A stretch of DNA of 20,000 nt from Neoscytalidium dimidiatum. Lineage: Eukaryota; Ascomycota; Dothideomycetes; Botryosphaeriales; Botryosphaeriaceae. Below, one piece after another: positions 1-11,909 of the stretch (position 1 is the first letter of the stretch; each line of letters starts with the position of its first letter). The DNA lies in assembly GCA_037367355.1 (NCBI GenBank), contig JAVSCG010000034.1:1-20000 (forward strand), written 5' to 3'. The translations under genes were made by a program, and so were the position numbers. The notes beneath the pieces were generated by a model. It made no database searches. It was not told the origin of the DNA and worked only from the letters and a program-made list of their open reading frames with translations.

Positions 1-2641
1 TAAGAGGGGTAACTAGAACGATTTTAAAAACGCCTAGTATCTTTTATAGAGCTAGATTCTAGAGTATCGTAGCTTTTCGTTTAAAATTTACTTAGTTATT
101 CTAGTATAAGACGGAGCTATAGTTAGAAACGAAGATAATATAGGCTAAGTATAACTACTATACCGCGTTAGATTTTAGTCTATTTTTAATATTAGCTAGT
201 CGATTTATTCTTAAGAGGCTTAAATGAGCTTAGCTTATTCTAATATTAACGTATTTCTTAAAATTAAGAAGTAGATCTAAGAAAATACTTAGATATTAGA
301 CTAGATTCTTAGGCTTTATAACTAAACCCGTAGATAGTTTTAAAGTAGAATCTCTTATCTTTTTTTCTTTAGAGAAATATATTAATTCGGTTTTTTCGAG
401 GTCGAATTATATAGTATTTTCCGCGCCTAGTTTATAGAGTCTTTCCGCTTCTCTTTCTAGTATCTTAATATTCTTTTTCTAGCTATTCGAGCTTACTATT
501 AAAGAGATATCGTCGACGTAAGATAGATAGATAGCGGAGTTCGTCTAGAATAGGTCTTAGATATAAATTAGAAATAGTATTAGCGAAATAAGACTTTCTT
601 ACGATATACCCGTTTCTACGTTACTAAATTCTTCTATATTTCTATCGAAACTAAGGCGTAATTATCGGGAGTTTAAGAAAGTTCTAACCTACGTAAGTAG
701 ATTAGTTAGAAGCTTTAGCTTTCTTAGAATTTCTAAGAGTTATTCTTACGCGACGTAGTCGTATACGCCGCGTATATCTAGAAATAGCGTAGATATCTTT
801 AGCTTTACCTTTTAGTTTTCCTCTACTAAATTCGTAAGAATAAAGTAGGCGTCTATAGTAGATTTTTTAAGTCTTTTCCCTATTTATATAGGGTAGACTA
901 GGTTTATCGTTTCCGCTAGAAAACTAAGGCGTTTAGCTATTACTCGTTCGAGTACTTTTTCTAGGTAATTTAATAGAGAAATAACCCTATAAGTCTTTAG
1001 ATTTACGGGATCTAGCTTATTAGGTTTCTTTAAAATTACTTCCGTTACTTATCTCTAGTACTTTAGATAGTATCTATATTTAAATAGATTTAAATAGATA
1101 AAATAAAAGGCTTTAGGGGATACTTTATAGGCCTAAATTATAATTTATTAAGATATTAAATTAGGCCTAGGCGTAGTTCCTTTTATTAGATTTAAATACG
1201 TTCGTTCGAGCTCTATTTTATCTAGAATTAGCTACTTCTAGCTTAGATCTAGCTAGTAGTTTATCTAGTTATTTTTAATTCGTACGTTAGAAGGAAATAG
1301 AAATAACGTTTCTTTTAGTATAAAGCTTTTTCCCTTCTAGCTATCTTATAGTAGGCCGTTTTTAGCCTAAATCGATAGGATTTATTCTATCGGGCGGTAT
1401 TTTATATAGGCTATTACTTTAAAGATAGTTTCGAGGATATTTTTACTTAGAAACGAATTCTAGTAGTCTCGTTTAGCTTTTCAAATAGAGGAGAAGTATT
1501 CGTTTCGAGTTTTTAGAAAGTCTTACTTATTTACGAGCTCCGGTAAGCGTTATATAAGCCGCGTTTATCGTTTAAAGTTCTCTTAGGCCTCTATTAAGAT
1601 AGAATTCTACTAGGGTTTAGCTTAGACTAGCGGGGTAGTTTTTAGAATAGCTTAGTCCGCTACTTACCGTATAAGATTAGTTAGGAATTCTCCTAGTTTT
1701 TCTAATAGAAAGACTTCTTTTAAGCGGTCTTTTAGAATCTTTAGACTAAGATCTTTATTCTCTTCTTCTAGAATAGCTAGCTATAGACGTAGCTTTTCTA
1801 TAAAGTTAGAGGCTTTTTCTTTAAAGACTTTAGAGAATTTTTTCTAATTAGCCTTATTATAGTTAAATCTAAATTACTTAGATTTCTTCTAGTTTATTTA
1901 TTTATTTAATTAGATTTAAAATAAAATAGGAAAATAGTCGGATTTAATAGATTCGAGTATTTACTAGTCTATTATTTTATTCGTTAGCTCTCGGCTAGAG
2001 AGCGTTAGATCTATTATTATAGGTCTATCTAAATTCGGTCGATAGAAGGTATCTTTTCCTAGCGTATTTAATAGGTCTAGGTTATTAGATTTAATCTAAT
2101 TAATTAGAGCGGAAGCTCTATTCAAGTAGGGGAATCTTAGGTCCTACTACGAGTAGTAAATATTAAAGTCTCCGGCTATAATACTAGGGAATTCTAGCTA
2201 TTAGTAGCCTAGAATACGTTTTAGCGTATAGAGGGAATTATCGATTCCTTATTTCTTTTAATTATATAAATTAAAGAGATAGAATTAGCTATTTTCCTCT
2301 TTTATTTTTAGAACTATTAGGTTAGGGGATTTAGTTACCGCGGAGTTATAGTTAATATCTATCCCCGTTAAATAATAGAATATATATACTAACGTATACG
2401 GTCTTTCCGTTAGAGAATAATCCGATAGAATTTAAACGAACGTAGGGTAGTTAACCGACTACCTTTCTCTAGGATTTTTAGGGTTTATTAGCTATAGTTC
2501 TTATATAAGAATTAGGCTAATTTTAAGATCGATTACTTTAGATAGAAGGCTCTCCGTAGCTAGAGCGTTTCTATTTAAATTAGCTTAAAATACCCTTAGT
2601 TTATTTATAGATAAAGGGGGTTAGTTAATTTAAATTAGAGT
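1..2641 (-). pseudogene. ORF2 (endonuclease-reverse transcriptase) remnant of LINE copy A, truncated by window edge
   Basis: This is the counterpart of the ORF2 of copy B. The apurinic-type endonuclease motif Gly-Asp-Phe-Asn is encoded on the minus strand around 2165-2175. The reverse transcriptase active site Tyr-Val-Asp-Asp is encoded at 509-520, motif A (Phe-Leu-Asp) near 776-784, and the Tyr-Arg-x-Ile-Ser-Leu motif near 975-991. From base 1 to about 1000 it aligns to copy B without any length change at the positions I checked (coordinates sum to 14515). Numerous TAA/TAG stops replace Gln and Trp codons. The thumb, RNase H and C-terminal domains lie beyond the left edge. Confidence 0.85.
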
Positions 2642-2649
2642 AGTATTAG

Positions 2650-4046
2650 TATTATATATCTTTAGAGAATTTATAGCCTATAAATTTATACTTATACTCT
2701 CCCGTAAGATACTTCTTTTTATAGATTTTATATATAGGAGTTCTCGTATACTTTACCGTTTCGTATTCGTTTTTAAGGTAGTTACGGTATTAAATTCTCT
2801 TAGAAATAATCCGTACTTTTTCTACCTTATAGCTTATTCTATATATAAAAAGGCGGCTATTAATAGCCTTTTTCTATTTCTTTTTAGTACGAAACGAGAC
2901 TATAATAAATCCTATAGATTAGTTTTCTCTTTTCTTCTTTAAGGTAGCCTAGTAGGGCTTTTTAATAGGAGATAAATCTACGTTAAAGATCTATATTTCC
3001 TCCTTAATAAAAGAGTCGATTAGAATATTCTTAGTTTCCCGCGTAGGAATTCCGTAGATAATAACCTTATACTAGATCTTAACTAATTTCGGATTAGAAT
3101 TAGAAAGAACTTTCCTAATAATATTCTCTTTTTCTAAGAGAAATTAGCTCGTATAGCCTTCGATACCCGTAATTAGGATATTTCCCTTAAACAAAAGGGA
3201 AGTTTCTTAGATAACGGGTTTATTTACGAATCCGGCTCCCGCGAAAGCTAGGTTTAGCTTTTATTAGAACTAGATTCCGTTAAATTAGTCTCGTAGGCCG
3301 TCGTAAGAGACGGTAATTTATCTATCTTTAATAGACGTTAGTTTTACGAGCTTCGAAGTTATATTTTTAGTTAGTTTTTTATACGATATAGTTATAAAAC
3401 CGTCGTTTAGAACTAAACCTACCGCTACCGAGGCGTAGAAGGTAGGTTTTTTAGCCGGGGTTAGCTAGCTAGGCTGGGGTTTTCCCGTAGTAACTACGGG
3501 AACGGCTTCGAGGTTCCTCGTTTTATTTAAAAGCGTACGGGATACGTTTTCGAGTACGCGGACTTCGGTAGCGAGAATCGACTTAGTAAAGTTAATTTTC
3601 CCTTTCGTCGTATATTCGCGGAAGATAGTAAGAAGTTCGCTAAGGTTATTAGCCTTAGACCGGTCGTCTTCGAGGTTGATTACCTTAATAAGGTAGTTAA
3701 ATACGGCTTCGATATATTCCGCGAAGGACTTTAGTTTTAAACTCGGTATATACCGGGTTCTTTTCTTAGGGCGGTATTCGAACGGGTTAATACCCGTAGA
3801 GATAGGCGAGAAGGAAGGTCTTTTTCCTAGAGTCGGCGTAGGCTCTATCGTTATCGTTACCTTCGGCCTTCTAGATAGCGGTATTAGTTCGTCGTTTTCT
3901 ATCTTAATATCTTCGATACTACTAGAACCTATAGTATTCGAGGATTCGATAACTACTAGCGTAGTCGATAGTTAAATAGGAGTTAAGGGGCGTAGAGAGT
4001 CTAGGAAGTCCGAAGGGTCTAGGGCGGATTTTTCTTATTTTTCTAT
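2650..4046 (-). pseudogene. ORF1 (gag-like, zinc-knuckle) remnant of LINE copy A
   Basis: This is the nucleic-acid-binding first ORF of a Tad-type LINE, expected to coat the element's RNA. The likely original start is an ATA (formerly ATG) at 4044-4046, which reads ATA-GAA-AAA on the minus strand. The frame stays continuous through the first half, for example across the segment matching 10940-11150 of copy B, where copy B has lost bases. In-frame TAA/TAG codons are explained by CAA, CAG or TGG becoming stops. Near the C-terminus the two zinc knuckles have the same Tyr-for-Cys/His pattern as copy B. ORF2 follows on the same strand after a short gap. The end coordinates are approximate. Confidence 0.75.
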
Positions 4047-4741
4047 ACTCTTTCTAGAGAAAAGAAAAGATAGAAATAGAAAATAAGACTAGAAAGAAAT
4101 TACCGGCTTTAGTTTCGTCTAAACTAAGCCGTAAATAAACGAATTCCGGGCGAGAGCGGGGAATTTTCTTAGTTACTTTCTCCCGAGAAGTAACTAAAGC
4201 GTTTTTAGTAGCTATTCGTTTAAGCTTCTCGCTTATTCTCGGTTATTTTTAGTTTGTTTAGGTATAGGGGTAGTAAAAACTCTACGTATATAGGCCGCGG
4301 AAAAGGAGAAGAGTAACGAAGAGGAGAAAGCGCTCTTTCGCCTTAGATTAGGTACGTAAACGCGCTCTAAATCTAGTATAACTTAGTACGAGGGTACGCG
4401 TAGGTATTCTTCGTCGGTTCCGTAAATTTAGTACGTTTTCGGGTCGATTTAGGAATTTAGTAGAGGTGCGGAGGTAGAAAGCGGCGATTTGGCTTAACGA
4501 GGTCTCTTTTCTACGTAATAACGTAGTAGCGCGTATAGCTACGAAGCTAAGATTCGAGAATCTAGCTAAGAGAATTAAGAGCTTTTAATAGATACCGGTC
4601 TTGGCGCTTTTTCTCGAGGTCGAGTTTAGAGTGGGCTTATTTTACGGCTTAAGAGTTTAAATATAGTAGTAAGAATAATATTAATTTTTAGAGAAAGAAA
4701 TACTAATCTTATTACTAGTTTTTAGTAGTCTTTTACTAAAA

Positions 4742-4758
4742 ACGCCTTATTAAGGCGT
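4742..4758. repeat. Short palindrome with 8-bp arms
   Basis: ACGCCTTA and TAAGGCGT flank a single central T. It is one of the few CG-containing spots in this part. No function can be assigned, and it lies about 120 bases from the 5' end of LINE copy A. Confidence 0.5.
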
Positions 4759-7700
4759 CTCTAGCTACTATAGAGTTAAATTCTTAGGTATTTATAGGCT
4801 CTAGTAGTATTACCTATCGTAATTTTAAGCCTTAGGGCTTAGATTAAGCTAGCTAGGCTAGCTAGATAGGTTAGTAGGGTACTTTAGTATTTTATAAGTT
4901 TCGATCTAAATTAGTAGTTTATATTGGATTTTAGAAATTACTAAGTTACCCTTCTTATATTATACGCCCTAGGTATATAATATCTATATAGAATAGCTTA
5001 AGTATATTAGATATATACTTTATTATATATTCTAGTTTTCTTATATATTTTCTAATAATTAAAGAGGCTATATTTAGCTTTTCTTTTTAGTATATTCTTA
5101 AAAGACCTCTAAAAGATCTAAGAGTCGAGATTTTATTTTCTTTTCTTTTACTTAGATCTATTAACTAGTAAAGTAGATTCTATATATCTAAGAGGACTTC
5201 TATCGAGTTTTTAAATTAAGATAGATTTAGTTAAAATTATACTTAGTAGTATATTTTCTAGTAAAGAACGTCGGTTTTTATTAATAAGTATAAGAACTAT
5301 ATAGTAAATAGAAAGTTAATAGAGGAAAAAAAGCTTAGCTTTATAAATAAATAATTTAATAGAGAGGATATTTCTATTAGCCGGTTTTAATTAATATTTT
5401 ATTCTTTATTTAGCCGCTAAAATTCTACTAGTAATATACTAGTAGCCTTCTCTCTATAATAGTCTATAGACTATCTATCTATCTATAGCCTAGTATTTAA
5501 TAATAAGCTTTAAAAATCTATATAAAAGATAGTTAAAAAAACTAAATAAAGAAAAATTAAAAGATTTTTAAGGATTATTTTTTAAATTATATATATATAT
5601 ATAGCTAGTTCTCTAAAAAAAAGAATAATCCTTAGCTTAAAAACTATAAGATAAACTAAATATATAAGATTTTCCTATTAAATAAAAAGGCTAAAAAATT
5701 TTCCTTTAAACCTTATATAATATATAATAGAGAAATCTATATTAAAGGTAATTTTATTAGCTAAATTTAAATTTTAGTAGATTAAAGTCTTATTAAAGAT
5801 AAATCTTATTTAATAAATATAGTTTATATATTAAAACTTTTAAATAAGTATAAAATTTTAAAGAACTATAATAAGTACTTTTTATAAATTTAAAAAGCTA
5901 TAAAAAACTACTAGTATTTAATTATATAAAAATACTCTTATAAGCTAATCTATTAGTTTTAACTACTATATATATTTCTATTAGAATAATAAAATATAAA
6001 ATATTTACTAAGATATATAATTTTTAGATTATATATATATTAATAATTTACTTATTCTTTATAATATTTAATTAAATAAGATTTTAAAATAAATAAACTC
6101 TAAAGTAAAAGAATCTAAAATAAGTAGAATTTTAAGTAAAAAGACCTATAATAAGTAAATCTTAAAGTAGAAAAATTTAAAATAAGAAGATTACTAAGTA
6201 GTAAAACCTATAATACTTTATAATATATAATATTTAAGTAATTTAAATATAAATAAGAGTTATACTTAATAATAATCTTAGATTCTTTATTATTAAAAGA
6301 TAAAATATATTTTTAGAAGGTTAAATTAGATATTATTTAATTAGATTAAGAATATTCTTAAATTACTTTATTTTTAATTAAATATTATATTAGAAATTCT
6401 TTAATATATATATATCTTATTTATTAAATAAAGTATATATTAATAGTAGAAGAATTAAATACTAGTAAGTCTAGAAAATCTATAATTTATTAAAAATTAG
6501 GCTTTAAGTAGTAGAAATTAAATAAATTAATAAAGTAATATAATATTCTTTACTTTTTAAATACGTATTTTTTTAAAAGAAAGCTAGCTTTTATACTTAT
6601 TAGTCTTACTTAAATAAAATTTAACGTTTTTATATAATCTAGAATATAAAATATTTTAATAAGTTTTTATTCTTATTATACTACTCTAAATTTAGTTAAA
6701 TAATTTAGATATATTTTTATATTCTTTAATACTATTATTATTATAGCTACTATAAAGAGTTAATATTTTATATAATATTTAATCTATATTCTTCTATTAT
6801 ATTTAACTTCTTTAGATTCTCTTAATCTATTTAGAGGCTTATTTCTTATATAGTTATTAAGGCTAGATTTACTAGAATATTAGATAAAAGTAGTTCTAGC
6901 TATAAATTTATAAGTTTAGTAATTATTAAGAATTAAAGACTCGTCTATAGATATTTTCTAATTTAGTTATTTTTTAATAGATTTAGCTTTTTTTTATTTT
7001 CTTATTTTTTATATATTATTAAGTAGTTTTCTTATATCTCTTTACGGGCTAATTTATTTAGTTTTTAATAGTAATTTTATTATTAATTAATATTAGAATT
7101 AATTATATATTATTTTATATATAACTTTATTTATTTTTATAATTAAGATATTAGATTACTTTTTATATATTTAAAATAATATTTTTAAGAGCTTATAATT
7201 TTTATTATAGCTAGATTTTAGTAAAAAATTATTACTTATATCTTTACTAAAGAGGTTTTATAATAATCTTATTATATCTACTATTAGAATACTCTATTTA
7301 TATAAAATTAACTATATTATTTTAAATTAATTATATAGAAACTAAATAAGTTTTAAAAATATAGAGAATAAAAAATAGTATAGTTTTAAAATAATTAATC
7401 TTCTTTATTTTTTACTATAGTAGCTTTTAATAGTATACTTAATTAAGATCTTTAAGCTTATAAAGAAGAATAAATTTCTAACTCTTCTAAGTATTCTTTT
7501 AACTTTTAAGAGAATTTTATATCTAGTTTATAAAATCTAATCTTAATTTTAAATAAATTTAATTAGCTATAGTAATAAATAATATTTAAGACTATTCTAA
7601 GATTAAGATTACTATCTACTTACTAATATTAGATATAGTAATCTAATTTAAAAGAATAAATTTAAGCTATTATAAAGATTCTTAAACTAATATTAATATA

Positions 7701-8316
7701 TATATAAAGAATATTAGTATCTATATAGGTAGATAAGCTATTTTTTTATTAATTTAAGATTTCTATATAAATTTAAGTTAGTAAATATAGATATTATAAT
7801 AATAGCTTATATACTAATTAAAAATAAAAACTCTATTTAAAATATATAAAAGTATAGACTTTCTAACTATATATAGTTTTAGTTCTATCTAATATTTTTA
7901 AAAAATAAAAGTAATTTTATAATATTAGTAATTATAAAAATAAATATTAAAAATATTTTAAAACTTTTATTAAAGTAAGTCTTAAAGAATTATTATATTT
8001 TTAAATTCTTAGAATAATTTACTTTTAATTTAATACTTTCTATATTAAGAGATTAGATTTTAAAATAAACTTTATTATATTATTTAATTAATATTATATT
8101 ATTTAATAGATATTATATTATTTAACCTCTTTAAATAAGTTATATTAGTATTTATCTACTATTTACTAAAAAAATTAAAAAAATTACTTAGTTCTTTTTA
8201 TTTATTTCTCTATTTATAATTATTTTTCTAGAATTTTTTTTAAGATTTTAGATAGCCTTTCTACTATTAGGCCCGCTATCTTATATAGTATAGACTATAT
8301 AGTACTATTCTAACGC

Positions 8317-8334
8317 CTACTAGTTAACTAGTAG
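8317..8334. repeat. Perfect 18-bp palindrome
   Basis: The sequence CTACTAGTTAACTAGTAG is its own reverse complement. It sits in AT-rich DNA about 150 bases beyond the 3' end of the minus-strand gag relic. RIP reduces sequence variety to TAG/CTA/TTA-rich words, so palindromes of this kind are easily generated by chance. No role is claimed. Confidence 0.5.
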
Positions 8335-8479
8335 TTAATATATATTATTATAATAATTAAATTATTAATTATTAATTTAGCTAAAGCGTAAGTTAGCTAA
8401 TTAGCTAGTTAAGTAATTAGTTTAATAATACTAATTCTTATATTACTAATCTTTTACTAAATTTTCTTTAGAATATCTT

Positions 8480-9957
8480 ATTTATATATTTAACGTCTAT
8501 ATAGAAGCTAAGCTTATAATAGACGACTAGTAAAACTAATATATTCTTATAATATTTCTACCGTAGTTGTATTTTAAAAAACACTACTTTAAAGGTTAGA
8601 AAATAGTAGGATATAAGCTAGAGTCGTAATAAGAAGATACTAGAAAAATAAATAGGATTTTTAGAATAAAAGAAAGTAGATAAGAAAACTCTATACGGTA
8701 AAAACTCTAGCTAAACTAGAGAAAACCTACGTAAATCTAGAAAAAATAAGTATACGTTAAGAAAATTACTTTTTTTCTCCGTCTTTTTCTTGTTTTCTAA
8801 GCCGTTTATTATAAAGTCGAAGGCCGGTAATATAAAGGCTACCTTTAACAGCCTTATTTACCTCGTTTTTAATAGAAAACGCGAGATAAATTAAGCCGTT
8901 AAGCTCGTTCGTTTATTTCTCCTCGCGAGTAAGCTAGTAGGGGATTTCTACTAGCTCTAGACCTTTATTAAAGATTAAGACCTTCTCTCTAAAAGTAGAA
9001 AGTACCTTAGTAGAGATAAATTCCCTTATAGAGAGATTATATACTACGATCTTAAACTAGGTCTTTAGTTTTTTAGCCGTTTTATATAGGATAAGAGTAT
9101 TCTATACTAGTCTATTCTTAAATAAGTAAGTACTTAAGAAGTTTAGAATAGCCGTTAGTACTAGGTTTTCTATTAGAGACCTTATATATTTAGCGAGAAC
9201 GGGTTTTTTCTCTTTTAGAGTAAACTATATATTAAATATATTTTATAGTTCTCTAAAAGAAACGTTATTAGAAAGAATTAATTTATATAATACTAGCTAT
9301 TTAGTAGATATTATTAGTTTAGAGGCTAGTAGTTTACTAGATATACTAGTAAATATAGTAATAGGGCCTCTACTACTAGGCTTTAGAGTCGCCTAGTAGG
9401 TTTAGATTTATTAAAAAATTTATCTTAAAGACGAGGAAAGAAAAGTAATAATAGAATAAGAAGTTATATAATATAGGAGTTTAATAGGCCTTATTACCTC
9501 TAATTAGACTTTAAGTCTATATTAGAACTTTAAGTTAACTATAAGAGTTAAAATACTATCTAACGAGCGTATCTATATACTATAGTAAAGCTATAATAAT
9601 CTAGTTCTAGATATAATAGATTTAAAAGAGATAGATTTATAGTATTTAAAATTATAGAGATCTAGAGTAGATTATATATAATATATACTATAGGCGCTTA
9701 GACTATCTTTCTAGTTTCTAACTTCTAATAGTACTAGCGGATAATACTATTATTATACTCTCTTATTCTATAGTATTTATCTTTAGTAACTTTCTATTTT
9801 CTACTTATATAATTTTTTATTTTCTATAAATTCTTTATTAAACCGTATCTTCTTTCTAGTTATTACGTCTATAGGCGTTCTTTTTATATAGGCGGTAGTT
9901 ATTATCTACTAGTATTTACCTAATAAAAAATAGACGTAAAAGAATCTAATAAAATTA
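8480..9957 (-). mobile_element. Short LINE-related relic: gag ORF joined to a LINE-type 3' end
   Basis: On the minus strand a gag-like ORF (about 9425 to 8766) is followed by about 235 bases of non-coding sequence and then, at about 8530-8480, by a segment closely matching the 3' end of LINE copy B (15983-16053). Both share a GTCGTCT block, a TTATAAGCTTA core, a GACGTTAAA block and then an A/T-repeat tail. No endonuclease or reverse transcriptase lies between the gag stop and the 3' end. It is either a gag-only non-autonomous element that used a LINE 3' end for mobilisation or an internally deleted LINE of a related family. The upstream part (9426-9957) shows no clear coding and its 5' limit is uncertain; it abuts copy B's 5' end. 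Confidence 0.55.
8766..9425 (-). pseudogene. Gag-like ORF1 remnant of a second Tad-type LINE family
   Basis: About 220 codons read in one uninterrupted frame on the minus strand, ending at TAA 8766-8768. The only interruptions are TAA/TAG codons explained by RIP of CAA, CAG or TGG. The C-terminal half resembles ORF1 proteins of fungal LINEs: a Trp-Phe-Lys-Ile-Val-Val-Tyr stretch (Trp now TAG), a Pro-Tyr-Trp-Leu-Thr stretch, then Ile-Lys-Asn-Glu-Val-Asn-Lys-Ala-Val with Leu-Tyr-Ile-Thr-Gly-Leu. The order matches ORF1 of copy B (Val-Ile-Tyr-Gly-Ile-Pro, then Pro-Tyr-Trp, then Glu-Lys-Ala-Ile-Asn-Ser-Arg-Leu), but the proteins clearly differ, so it is another family. It ends in a Lys/Arg/Glu-rich tail with no zinc knuckle. 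The original start is not identifiable because ATG has been erased. Confidence 0.7.
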
Positions 9958-10526
9958 ACCTCGAGAAAAAGCGCTAAGACCGGTATCTATTAAAAGCTCT
10001 TAATTCTCTTAGCTAGATTCTCGAATCTTAGCTTCGTAGCTATACGCGCTACTACGTTATTACGTAGAAAAGAGACCTCGTTAAGCCGAATCGCCGCTTT
10101 CTACCTCCGCACCTCTACTAAATTCCTAAATCGACCCGAAAACGTACTAAATTTACGGAACCGACGAAGAATACCTACGCGTACCCTCGTACTAAGTTAT
10201 ACTAGATTTAGAGCGCGTTTACGTACCTAATCTAAGGCGAAAGAGCGCTTTCTCCTCTTCGTTACTCTTCTCCTTTTCCGCGGCCTATATACGTAGAGTT
10301 TTTACTACCCCTATACCTAAACAAACTAAAAATAACCGAGAATAAGCGAGAAGCTTAAACGAATAGCTACTAAAAACGCTTTAGTTACTTCTCGGAGAAA
10401 GTAACTAAGAAAATTCCCTCTCGCCGGAATTCGTTTATTTACGGCTTAGTTTAGACGAAACTAAAGCCGGTAATTTCTTTCTAGTCTTATTTTCTATTTC
10501 TATCTTTTCTTTTCTCTAGAAAGAGT

Positions 10527-11900
10527 ATAGAAAAATAAGAAAAATCCGCCCTAGACCCTTCGGACTTCCTAGACTCTCTACGCCCCTTAACTCCTATTTA
10601 ACTATCGACTACGCTAGTAGTTATCGAATCTCGAATACTATAGGTTCTAGTAGTATCGAAGATATTAAGATAGAAAACGACGAACTAATACCGCTATCTA
10701 GAAGGCCGAAGGTAACGATAACGATAGAGCCTACGCCGACTCTAGGAAAAAGACCTTCCTTCTCGCCTATCTCTACGGGTATTAACCCGTTCGAATACCG
10801 CCCTAAGAAAAGAACCCGGTATATACCGAGTTTAAAACTAAAGTCCTTCGCGGAATATATCGAAGCCGTATTTAACTACCTTATTAAGGTAATCAACCTC
10901 GAAGACGACCGGTCTAAGGCTAACCTTAGCGAACTTCTTACTATCTTCGCGAATATACGACGAAAGGGAAATTAACTTTACTAAGTCGATTCTCGCTACC
11001 GAAGTCCGCGTACTAAAACGTATCCCGTACGCTTTAAATAAAACGAGGAACCTCGAAGCCGTTCCGTAGTTACTACGGGAAAACCCCAGCCTAGCTAGCT
11101 AACCCCGGCTAAAAAACCTACCTTCTACGCCTCGGTAGCGGTAGGTTTAGTTCTAAACGACGGTTTTATAACTATATCGTATAAAAAACTAACTAAAAAT
11201 ATAACTTCGAAGCTCGTAAAACTAACGTCTATTAAAGATAGATAAATTACCGTCTCTTGACGGCCTGAGACTAATTTAACGGAATCTAGTTCTAATAAAA
11301 GCTAAACCTAGCTTTCATGAAGCGGATTCGTAAATAAACCCGTTATCTAAGAAACTTCCCTTTTGTTTAAGGGAAATATCCTAATTACGGGTATCGAAGG
11401 CTATACGAGCTAATTTCTCTTAGAAAAAGAGAATATTATTAGGAAAGTTCTTTCTAATTCTAATCCGAAATTAGTTAAGATCTAGTATAAGGTTATTATC
11501 TACGGAATTCCTACGCGTGAAACTAAGAATATTCTAATCGACTCTTTTATTGGGAAATATAGATCTTTAACGTAGATTTATCTCCTATTAAAAAGCCCTA
11601 CTAGGCTACCTTAAAGAAGAAAGAGAAACTAATCTATAGGATTTATTATAGTCTCGTTTCGTACTAAAAAGAAATAGAAAAAGGCTATTAATAGCCGCCT
11701 TTTTATATATAGAATAAGCTATAAGGTAGAAAAAGTACGGATTATTTCTAAGAGAATTTAATACCGTAACTACCTTAAAAACGAATACGAAACGGTAAAG
11801 TATACGAGAACTCCTATATATAAAATCTATAAAAAGAAGTATCTTACGGGAGAGTATAAGTATAAATTTATAGGCTATAAATTCTCTAAAGATATATAAT
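10527..11900 (+). pseudogene. ORF1 (gag-like, zinc-knuckle) remnant of LINE copy B
   Basis: This is the RNA-binding gag-like protein of the LINE. The likely original start is ATA at 10527-10529, and the frame can be read through Pro-Leu-Ser-Arg-Arg-Pro-Lys and Pro-Phe-Glu-Tyr-Arg-Pro. The middle is frameshifted by one- to four-base losses relative to copy A, for example near 10947, 10970, 11010 and 11257. The C-terminal part carries Val-Ile-Tyr-Gly-Ile-Pro and Pro-Tyr-Trp motifs shared with other fungal LINE gags. It then has two zinc knuckles (11762-11803 and 11819-11863) in which every Cys and His codon has become Tyr. Stops are TAA/TAG from CAA/CAG/TGG. It precedes ORF2 by only a few bases, consistent with a bicistronic LINE RNA. 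Confidence 0.8.
11762..11863 (+). other. Two fossil zinc knuckles of ORF1 with Cys/His turned to Tyr
   Basis: The first knuckle has Tyr codons at 11762, 11771, 11786 and 11801, exactly the spacing C-x2-C-x4-H-x4-C. The second has Tyr codons at 11819, 11828, 11840, 11855 and 11861, fitting C-x2-C-x3-H followed by a Thr-Gly-Glu-His-x-Cys-like end. TGC/TGT to TAC/TAT and CAC/CAT to TAC/TAT are both the RIP transition, so the knuckles are recoverable although no Cys or His remains. Confidence 0.8.
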
Positions 11901-11909
11901 ACTAATACT

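Larger units (their letters stand above)
1..4620 (-). mobile_element. Tad-clade LINE retrotransposon, left copy (A), RIP-inactivated, 3' part outside window
   Basis: Read on the minus strand from 4620 to 1, this is the same element as the right copy starting at 9958. Base 4620 pairs with 9958 and base 1 with 14514. The copy contains the 5' leader, the gag-like ORF1 and most of ORF2 (endonuclease and reverse transcriptase). The RNase H part and the 3' tail lie outside the window. Homology to the right copy stops abruptly at 4620/9958, which marks the element's 5' end. CpA and TpG are nearly absent, stops are scattered as TAA/TAG, and ATG is almost missing, so the element is dead through RIP. 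Unlike the right copy, ORF1 here still reads in one continuous frame where I followed it. I saw no target-site duplication, because its 3' flank is not in the window. Confidence 0.9.
4621..8479. other. AT-saturated relic DNA, no recognisable gene
   Basis: This 3.9-kb stretch has almost no CpA/TpG, no usable ORF and, from about 4950 onward, very few CpG. That makes it poorer in C and G than the flanking LINEs and suggests older or repeatedly RIPped repeats. Both strands hold dense TAA/TAG stops. I tried reading several segments for transposase, integrase or reverse transcriptase motifs and found none I could defend. Simple sequence includes an AT run near 5586-5601, a TCTA run near 5470, and three near-copies of a TATTATATTATTTAA-like unit around 8070-8123. 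Confidence 0.7.

Noticed and set aside
5400..5600. Possible pogo-like or other transposase helix-turn-helix coding
   Set aside because: I tried to read it in several frames and found no convincing motif or DDE/DDD residues once RIP was allowed for.
5470..5601. Tandem simple repeats (TCTA and AT runs) and other short repeats as a CRISPR-like or regulatory array
   Set aside because: There are no spacers of regular length. These are microsatellites expected in AT-rich eukaryotic DNA.
7550..7800. Possible hAT or gypsy-type protein remnant on the minus strand
   Set aside because: The residue pattern was only vaguely suggestive and the sequence is too AT-saturated to distinguish from chance.
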